Assembly: GCF_051622035.1 (NCBI RefSeq)
Contig: NC_135361.1
Span: forward strand, 31,950,205-32,014,204
From: Arctopsyche grandis
Taxonomy: Eukaryota > Arthropoda > Insecta > Trichoptera > Hydropsychidae
Length of the DNA stretch: 64,000 bases
Direction of reading: 5' to 3'
Shown here: one piece after another, positions 54,100-64,000 of the stretch
Numbering within the stretch: the stretch's first letter is position 1
Layout of the letters: the number at the start of each line of letters is the position of its first letter
Made by a program: the position numbers and the translations under genes
Notes under the pieces: generated by a model
Told to the model about the DNA's origin: nothing
The model's database searches: none
The model's input: the letters and a program-made list of their open reading frames with translations, nothing else

Positions 54100-54555
54100 T
54101 ATATATATAAAGACGCTAATCTGTGTGTGAGTGTGTGTGTGTGTGTTTAATTGTTTTTTAAACATTAATTGAAAATTTTCATTCTCGCCATATAAAAATA
54201 TGTAATTATAATAATTTTATTTAGCGAGGTTTTGAACTATTTTATTTTGTTTTCATATCAAATAATTACGTATATTTTTTAATTAAATTAAAATTACTTA
54301 TATTTTGACGATATTCAGGTATTTCGGGTCAGGTATATTACACATATTTAAATTAGCTTGATAGCTAAAATATATATAAATAAAATAAAAACAATTCTAA
54401 GGCGTCAAGGGAACCCACTCGGCTATCGTCTCGCCCAGAAAATGCGTGGTAAATGCACATCATATATGTATGTAATTTGTTATGTGTAATAATAATATTC
54501 AACGTTACGAGGTCAATGAACGTTTGTTTATAATCGGAAAATATTACATTTTGTA
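54100..54555 (-). mobile_element. tRNA-like SINE or MITE, copy 2, with LINE insertion
   Basis: Same outer sequences as copy 1. On the minus strand it keeps a consensus A box TAGCCGAGTGG (plus 54415-54425), but the B-box half is replaced by other DNA that includes a 45-bp LINE 3' end with its tail (54345-54393). Confidence 0.55.
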
Positions 54556-55341
54556 AACATATTATAATAGCTAAACTTTTGTATGCATTAAATAAAAAAT
54601 TGGAATACAGCTGTTTTACAGTTGTCTTCGACCTTACACATTAAATATTTAGTTTACTTTTAAAATAACTATTCATATTGTAACTTTATTTTAAATCATG
54701 TATCTATCCGAAAGCACCCGTTGAAATTTCAACTGGCATAAAACTAGTATAAAATAATCGGTACTTACTGTGCACATTTTAATTCTGCAATACCAAATTT
54801 AAAAATAAACGACAGCAAAACTTTAGTAATGTATCATAATAAATTTTGAATGCTGAATCGCCTGATTTGTAATAATTAGTATGATATATACTAATTCAGA
54901 CCCACTGATCCCAAATGTAATATTGAAATATTTCTATTTGATGCCATTTATCATTTTTAGTTCTTTGTGATTTCTAACTCAAATTCATCTAATCTTACAT
55001 ATAAGAAAATACATATAATAATGATAATGAAATAATTATTATTGTTCATTTAAAGTCGTTTTTTCAGGGCGTTTATTTATATTTGCAAAATATTCTTCTC
55101 ATTATTCTATAATAATTATTGAATAAATAATAATCTTGTTTGTTTTCTGTACTAAAATATAGTTTCGAAAATATAATAGTAGTTCAGGATATTAAGAAAA
55201 GTGATTTATTAAAAAAATACATATTTCAGATAATAGCATTCGTCGTTTTACATACATATAATACGTATATAGTATGTACATGGATGAAAACAGCTTTAGA
55301 ATAGTACAATTAAACTATATTTTAAATAAAAAAACAATGTG
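54556..55341. other. AT-rich spacer
   Basis: No gene or clear repeat seen; the part next to 55341 is probably the 3' UTR of paralogue C. Confidence 0.4.
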
Positions 55342-56344
55342 TCATGGTCCAAGATACAAAGGTTCCTTCATTGGATTAAACACTTTTATTTCGCATTCGG
55401 TATTTTCATTCTTGATTTGATTCCAACTTTGGATAATATTTATAAGGTTACTCGTATTCGATAGGTGGTGTATAAACTGGTCTAAAACGCGTTCAAAGTG
55501 GTTTACTTCATCTCTAATTGGACATTTTGCTTCAAATTTGTAAAACTTATTAGACATCTTAAGAGCAGATCCTTCCATAGTAGCGTCTGTGCAATACATT
55601 TCGAAGCGATCCTGAAAAAAAATTAATTTTAAATAAAGCAATATGCATGTACGTATGTATAGGTATACTAATTCTATAAAACTATCCAAATATCTCATAC
55701 CATTTTTTTTAATGAAATAGAAATTTATAAAAAGATATTTGAAAACATTTGAATGTAATAATTTACATAGTTCCATAATGGTTTTTTGGTATAAAAATTT
55801 GGTTAAAAGTATTTGGATAGTTAATTTCTTCAATATCGTGTTAAAAGAGGACGCATGGTTGTCAAATTTATAAAATAAGATTCGTGACACCATTTTTACA
55901 AAAACACTATTAAATATTAAAATTATTTACCTCCATTATGATAGCAAACCACATTTTTTTCCCTTTAGAAACCTTTGACTTTACAATAATTCCAAATAAG
56001 TCAGTTTTTGAATATTTGCGAAACTCATATGGACCAGGATATTTTCTTGCTATCACAATAACACTAATCATGTCATAGGAAGCCTCATTCGTCATAAATT
56101 TTTCAGATGAAAACCTGTTCAAAATGTTATTATTGGGTTAGTGTATTGTACATAGTAAGATTTTTAATTATCGGACTTACTGTGTTTCTAAGAATTTGTG
56201 GAATGTTTTGGAGTCATTGTGTTCGCAGACGTCAAGCCGATTGTATTTGATACTTTCGATGATCTTAGTCTTCCGTTCATTAGAAATATCGATTTCTGAG
56301 TCAATTAAAACGAAAGCCTTTCCTCTCCAGCCAGAACTTACCAT
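55342..56344 (-). CDS. Caspase-like pseudo-enzyme family, paralogue C (205 aa)
   Basis: Exons 56344-56181, 56114-55931, 55611-55342; donors GTAAGT and GTAAAT. The protein begins MVSSGWRGKAFVLIDSEI. Shared blocks are 'KIIESIKYNRLDV', 'YDMISVIVIARKYPGPYEF', 'MWFAIIME', 'NHFERVLDQFIHHLSN' and the end 'NPMKEPLYLGP'. The stretch from the second block to the third lines up with the caspase region holding the catalytic His and Cys, yet has neither. Exon lengths 164/184/270 nt are nearly those of A (167/181/267) and B (161/184/267), so the three arose by tandem duplication. A hAT MITE sits 118 bp upstream of the ATG. Confidence 0.8.
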
Positions 56345-56432
56345 AATGATTCAGATGTATTTGCTGATAATGTGGTGCAAAGAAAATGATTCAAATTGAA
56401 CCCTTTTCCGTTTTTCGGTTATCTGTTATTTA

Positions 56433-56461
56433 CGATAAGATATGATATCGGTGATAATGAC
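56433..56461 (-). promoter_or_regulatory. GATA motif upstream of paralogue C
   Basis: CGATAAGATA at 56433-56442 about 90 bp upstream of the ATG, followed by TGATATCGGTGATAATGAC, whose last 8 bp is the hAT target site. Confidence 0.5.
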
Positions 56462-56563
56462 TAGAGGTAGGATAGTCCCAGTGCTATCCATTGTTCGGCA
56501 AACCTTTAACAATGCATTTACAACCTTTGAACAATACACGGCCCCCTCAGGCTCCGGTGACTA
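56462..56563. mobile_element. hAT-type MITE, 8-bp target duplication
   Basis: 102 bp starting TAGAGGTAGGATAG and ending CTCCGGTGACTA, flanked by ATAATGAC on both sides (56454-56461, 56564-56571). Its middle ('cggcaaacctttaacaatgc') matches the MITE at 28576-28708 in reverse complement. Confidence 0.85.
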
Positions 56564-56592
56564 ATAATGACTAGTCACCGGAGCCTGAGGGG
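56543..56592. other. 21-bp perfect palindrome spanning a target duplication
   Basis: The last 21 bp of the MITE (56543-56563) are repeated as an exact inverted copy at 56572-56592. The 8-nt loop is the target duplication ATAATGAC itself. Confidence 0.95.
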
Positions 56593-58905
<2,313 letters not shown>

Positions 58906-58909
58906 ATAT

Positions 58910-59143
58910 TGGACAATCTTCATATTGTTATGGTCGCTCCCCACCTGATATATTATAAATGTATAAACAGAGGGCTACCGACGGTGCACGGCATTCATTT
59001 AATAACCAGTATCAGTAAAACATTCAATAGGTGATGTGCCAATCACCATACACCAGCCGGCAGTCCCTCTTCTATTTCTTGTAATAAAGGAAAGTAAAAC
59101 CGCCAAGAAAGGAGTCATTATTACTCAATTACGTAATTTTCCA
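58910..59143 (+). repeat. 5' LTR of BEL/Pao copy 2
   Basis: 234 bp, same family as the LTRs of composite 1, with ATAAA motifs and the 'ggctaccgacggtgcacg' and 'accagccggcagtccctctt' blocks. Confidence 0.9.
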
Positions 59144-59162
59144 TGGTCCTTCGAGCCGGATT
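59144..59162 (+). other. Primer-binding site complementary to tRNA-Tyr
   Basis: TGGTCCTTCGAGCCGGATT begins at the first base after the LTR. From what I know of insect tRNA-Tyr (acceptor strand CCTTCGA, 3' end ...CCGGCTCGAAGGACCA), it is complementary to the 3' end including the CCA. Confidence 0.8.
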
Positions 59163-60173
59163 GCATGATTTTATCTGCAAGAGCCAACATAAGTCAATGA
59201 TCACTCCTTTCTGTCCGAATTATTGTCACATTTATTCCATTGTGTATACATATTTCTGCTTCTGTGCGTTAGGGTTGCCAAAAATTTTACTGATGATACA
59301 GTTTTAAATACATAAAATAATAACTTCCTCAATTCTGACTTCGTGAATACGAACGATCTTGAGCTTTGTTAGATTCACAAGTTGGGAATTTCATAGAAAT
59401 CCAGTAATTTTAAATACTAATGCCCTCAATTCTGACTTCATGAATGTGAATGATCTTGAGCGGTATTAGGTGTTTATTAAGTATTTCACGCTTTCGTGCG
59501 AATATTCAGCTGCTTCTGAATACTAACTTCCTCAATTCTGACTTCGTGAATACGAACGATCTTGAGCTTTGTTAGATTCACGAGTTGGTAATTTCATAGA
59601 AATCCAGTAACTTTAAATACTAATGCCCTCAATTCTGACTTCATGAAGGTGAATGATCTTGAGCGGTATTAGGTATTTGTTAAGTATTTCACGCTTTCGT
59701 TCGAATATGGAATTTTTTTAAATAGTTTTCTGTTGTTCAATTTGAATATTGAACAGTTCTCCTTTTGGGACAGATTTGTCACATTGTTCTAAATATTGTA
59801 CGTGAGTCGCGTAGATCGATTACATGTACATGTTTGTCATTTTAAACAGGTGACAATTATACATATGTATGTACATATAAGTACGAGATAAATAAATTAA
59901 TTTAGGAATCCAATTATAAATTTTAAGTTAAATTAGTAAAACTGTAAATTTACTAAATAAATATAGATTATAAATGAACAGTTACTTTAATTTTCGTAAA
60001 TGAAATTTCACGACGATAAAATAGATATAGTATACTTTTACAACAATTTATACTTGCAACATTCTAGAAAATACACAACATTACAACAATAACCGAATAA
60101 ATCGAAACATCACATTTTCACACATCTATAATAATCAAGTTATTTTATTATTATTACTTTTTTTCTCAACATC

Positions 60174-63100
60174 ATGGCTAGTTACGAAGTATTAAAAAAA
60201 AATAGATCCAAAGCATATGAAATTCTGTCAAAGGCTATAAAAGAATTAAAAGATTGTCCAAGTTTGGGTGTAATTCAGCGTAAGGTATCACTGGTAGAAA
60301 CTTATAAAGGAAAATTCGAAGAGGCACAGTTGGGTATAAATTTGGGTGATTTTGAAAATGAACAAGATAGAGATATGCATGAAAACAGATATTTTAAGGC
60401 TTATGATGAATTCACGGATATGGCTAATCATATGATTGATGATAGATCAAGACAAATCGTAAAACAAAAAAAAATTTTTTTTTCGGAAACAAACGTAACT
60501 AATTTATGTCCCCTAAATGTACCTAATTTCACTGGCACCCAAGAATCCTGGGGTGAATTCAGAGACATGTTCATTTCACTTATTCATAATAATTCTGATC
60601 TAAATAATATATCAAAACTTGCTTATCTTAAAAAATCACTACAAGGCTCAGCTATGCAAGTCATTCAAGGACTAGAAAATACGGAAGAAAATTACACCAT
60701 CGCGTGGGAACTGTTAGTAGAGCGATATAATCATTCTAGGATGATAATTAAAACAAAAATAAATTCAATGTTTAACTTAAGGGCAATTCAAAGGGAAAAT
60801 TACACAGATTTACGTCATTTAATTGACGAAATAACGATAAATATACGAACATTACAAACAATGGGACAACCAATAAAGCACTGGGATAGCATATTAATAT
60901 GCATAGTATTATCTAAGTTACCCTTACGAATGCAAATCGAATGGGAGAATACCTTACCAAACAAAGACATGCCAGCTTATGATTCATTAAAAAATTTTTT
61001 AGAAAATCGTTGCTCAGTACTACAATCAATAGATGCAAGTAATTCAAAACCAGTTTATCAAAATAATAATGATTTCTCTGTAAGAACATATAATAGACAA
61101 ACTAGAAATTTTGAAAGTATTAAAAAAAAACGTTGTCACTTTTGCGATCGAGAACATTTTACAGCTAGCTGTCCAATTTTAACAAAACAAACGCCACTAG
61201 AGAGACGACGATCTGCTACAGAAAAGAAATTATGTTTTAGATGTCTTAATAGTGGTCACATGTGGGAAAACTGTCATTCAAAATTCACTTGTAAAGATTG
61301 CAATAGGGCTCATCATACACTATTACATATCCCACAAACATCTATTGTTGAAGAAACAAACTTCTCTCCTCAAACATATACAAACATAGGTACATTTCAC
61401 AACGCCTTACTAGCTACCGCCTCAGTTCTTTTAAAGGATCATGACGGAAAATTTCATAAGTGTAGAGCTCTACTAGATCCAGGATCTCAAACTAATTATA
61501 TTACAGCCAAATTAGCTAGGAATTTGAAAATAAAACAGAATCATGTCCACATACCAATAACTATGCTGCAAGGTGTGACAACAAACACAACAAATTCAAT
61601 AAATACAATAATTAATTCAGAAGTCTCTAATTTTTCATCGGATATCACATTCTTAATTTTAAATTCAATTACCGGAATGTTGCCAAACGAAAATATAAAT
61701 AAATCGATTTTAAATATTCCTAAAAATATCAACATGTCCGATAAATATTGGCATAAACCAGGTCAAATTGACGTTTTGCTCGGAGCACACATATTTTGGA
61801 AAACATTAAAGACAGAGAAAGTAGATTTAGGGCAGAATCAGCCCACCATGTTCGAAACAGAATTTGGGTGGATTATTTCCGGAAGGATTCCAACATTAAA
61901 ATCATCATCAATTACACGTAACTTATCAATAGCGAAATTAAACAATCAAGTAAAGCAATTATGGGAAATTGAAGAAGTACCAGAAATACTTCCGAGATCG
62001 TCAGAGGAAACCAAATCTGAACAACATTTCAAAGATAATGTTTCGAGACTACCATCAGGGAGATTCTCAGTTAAATTACCATTTAAAAGCTCACCAAATG
62101 ATTTAGGTAATTCTTTATGTGTGGCGGAGAAAAGATTACTGGCTTTTACTGGAACAAATACCATTAAAAAATACTGGCTTTTAAATGGAACAAACACCAT
62201 TAAAGGAACATTACGTAAATGTATCACATGTTTTAAGAGTAAACCTATTATTATAGGTCAATTGATGGGTGACTTACCATCGTCTCGAATAATTCCAAAA
62301 CCTCCTTTTCATCATTACGGGGTTGATTATGCCGGTCCATTTGCAATTAAGAATGGAACTTTGAGAAACTCCAAAATCACCAAATGTTATGTTTGCATTT
62401 TTATCTGTTTCGTAACAAAAGCAGTACACATGGAAGTTGTTAGCGATTTAACTACAGTTGCGTTTTTGAATTGTTTTAAACGATTTGTCGCGCGTCGCGG
62501 AAAGCCAGCTATCATGTGGTCGGACAACGGGACAAATTTTGTCGGAGCCAAGCGAGAACTAGGACGAATATTGCAGAATTTATTTTCAGAAAATTCCTTT
62601 AATCAAATAATTAGTTATGCGTTTACGGAAGGCATTCAATGGAATTTTATTCCGCCTCGATCACCTCACATGAGAGGTATTTGGGAATCGGCCGTTAAAC
62701 AATTGAAGTATCATCTAAAAAGAATAATAAATTCAGTAAATTTAACGTTCGAATCATTGGCAACTGTAATTGCACAGATAGAAGCATGTCTAAACTCCCG
62801 TCCTCTTACACCCATATCAAATGATCCTAAAGACCTTAATCCTTTGACTCCCGGTCATTTCTTAATTGGACGACCATTATTGGCCATTCCTCAATCAAGA
62901 GTAATAGAAACCACTAATATCAAACATCAATATCTTCAGATGACCAAGGCAACTTCTGAATTTTGGAATAGATGGTCACTGGATTACATTTCGGCATTAC
63001 AAATAAGAAATAAATGGAAACAACAAAAAATTGGAGATTTAGTTGTGATAAAAGAAGAGGGACTGCTAACAACTGCATGGGCTTTAGGCAGAGTCAGACA

Positions 63101-63239
63101 AATCTATCCAGGCGGAGACAGATTAATCAGAGTAGCAGAATTAACAACAAAAAACGGAATCACGAGAAGGGCCATTTCCAAATTGGCTGTTCTTCCCATC
63201 GATGACAACAACTTATCATCATGTTCTGAAAAAGAATAA
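60174..63239 (+). pseudogene. BEL/Pao polyprotein lacking reverse transcriptase (1021-aa frame)
   Basis: In order: Gag with the DUF1759-type region (about residues 100-290, 'CPLNVPNFTGTQESWGEFRDM'-like start), three Cys/His zinc knuckles (about 320-385: CHFCDREHF, CFRCLNSGHMWENC, CKDCNRAHH), an aspartic protease motif LLDPGSQTNYI (about 432; Pro replaces the usual Ser/Thr of D-S/T-G), then 'TEFGWIISG' and 'GRFSVKLPF' just before where reverse transcriptase should begin. RT, RNase H and the start of integrase are missing. The integrase core has its D-D-E residues, followed by the BEL C-terminal domain. The junction near 62138-62205 holds two imperfect 31-bp direct repeats. Open throughout but non-autonomous. 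Confidence 0.87.
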
Positions 63240-63261
63240 TATTTTTATCTCAACACATCAT

Positions 63262-63700
63262 TGCCCTTTTTAACAAAGGTCAACTTCCGGTGCTCAACAG
63301 TTCTTGCTTTCGGAAAGACCAGTCAACAGCACATCTGTCTGGGAAGGTCATTGTTCCGGATGTCATCAATACTTCTGTTCTGGGGAAAGTCAATCTCCTG
63401 ATTTAAACATCATCATCCGTTTTCTGGGAGTGACGGCAGATCATCTGTCTTCTGGGAGAGACATCTTCTGAATGTCGGCATCTCAACTGACTTCTAGGAG
63501 GAACAACTTCTGAATATCTGCATTTCATCTATCTTCTGGGAGACACATCTTCTGGACGTCAGCATCTCAACTTTCTACTGGGAGAGACATCTCCTGTATG
63601 TTAGCATATCATCAGCAGCTCATCTGCCTTCAGAGGAAGGCCATATCCAGAGCTTCTTTCATCTGCCTTCCGAGGAAGGCCATCTCCAAGATACATCCAT
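63262..63700 (+). repeat. Degenerate tandem repeats in BEL 3' region, longer array
   Basis: Units around 'cttctgggagagacatct' and 'gcatctcaact' repeat about five times. Compared with 48122-48480 an extra segment of about 110 bp is present at about 63530-63620. Confidence 0.65.
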
Positions 63701-64000
63701 TAGTGCAAAGGTTATTTAGTGATAAAAAAAAAAATAATATATGCATGTATATATATGTATGTATATATATATATATATATACATGTATGTAAAAATAATA
63801 GTGTGAAAGTGCATTAAAATTGAAAATAATATTTAAAAACAAACAAACTTCAAAATAATAAACATAAACAAATAAATGTCAAAATAAAAATAAACAAATA
63901 AACATCAAAAATATAAACAATAAACAAACTATTTCATTTCTACAATGAGACTTTTCAAATAATTCATTTCAGTTATATACAGTCCACTACATATAGTTTT

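Larger units (their letters stand above)
58910..64000 (+). mobile_element. BEL/Pao copy 2, right end outside the window
   Basis: 5' LTR 58910-59143 (TGGACAATC ... ATTTTCCA), primer-binding site 59144-59162, leader with a tandem duplication of about 190 bp (about 59320-59510 and 59515-59700), polyprotein frame 60174-63239, 3' repeat array 63262-63700, and 3' UTR to the edge. The expected 3' LTR lies outside. The bases before the LTR are CATAT, the predicted target duplication. Confidence 0.88.

Noticed and set aside
43561-56344. Active caspase genes
   Set aside because: The catalytic His and Cys positions are replaced in all three paralogues, and the loop after the first strand is shortened.

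Overview
The window is nuclear DNA of an arthropod, almost certainly an insect. It carries multi-exon genes with short GT-AG introns, AT-rich intergenic DNA, and orthologues whose protein sequences read as insect: clathrin heavy chain, Pasha/DGCR8, Ufd1, Arpc4, Rpp29 and Rab35. I cannot fix the order. About half of the intergenic and intronic DNA is recognisable mobile-element sequence: LINE 3' ends, BEL/Pao, solo LTRs, Tc1-like, hAT, piggyBac-like and foldback elements, and a tRNA-like SINE.

Layout. 1-4.7 kb: LINE 3' end, first coding exon of Rab35 (minus, rest off the left edge), an LTR-like sequence, a MITE and a 162-bp solo LTR. 4.8-5.4 kb: Rpp29/Pop4 (plus). 5.6-7.6 kb: retroelement relics. 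8.1-12.2 kb: pasha (minus, 10 coding exons, 681 aa). 13.3-16.3 kb: a foldback element with a solo LTR inside it, then a LINE relic. 16.5-17.0 kb: Arpc4 (plus, one exon, extremely GC-rich). 17.75-19.4 kb: Ufd1 (minus, 7 exons, 306 aa). 21.2-41.2 kb: Chc (plus, 23 coding exons, 1675 aa), whose 12-kb first intron is a graveyard of mobile elements. 43.5-56.4 kb: three tandem minus-strand paralogues of about 204 aa, each with the same three-exon structure, separated by BEL/Pao and LTR insertions. 56.4-64 kb: a hAT MITE, a broken Tc1-like element with an intron, and a second internally deleted BEL/Pao copy running off the right edge.

The housekeeping genes share no pathway as a set, although clathrin, Rab35 and Arp2/3 all act in endocytic traffic. 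The most novel content is the paralogue trio. Their predicted fold order resembles the caspase catalytic domain, but the positions of the catalytic His and Cys are replaced, so I propose a lineage-specific family of catalytically dead caspase-like proteins. Each has a GATA-rich proximal promoter, and each promoter has been hit by a different mobile element 9-11 bp beyond its distal GATA box. Other unusual signals are a three-LTR BEL composite with an inverted left LTR and a 5-bp target duplication, a covarying 3' stem-loop shared by different LINE families, and tandem GTGNSGR heptamers in the 5' leaders of three genes.
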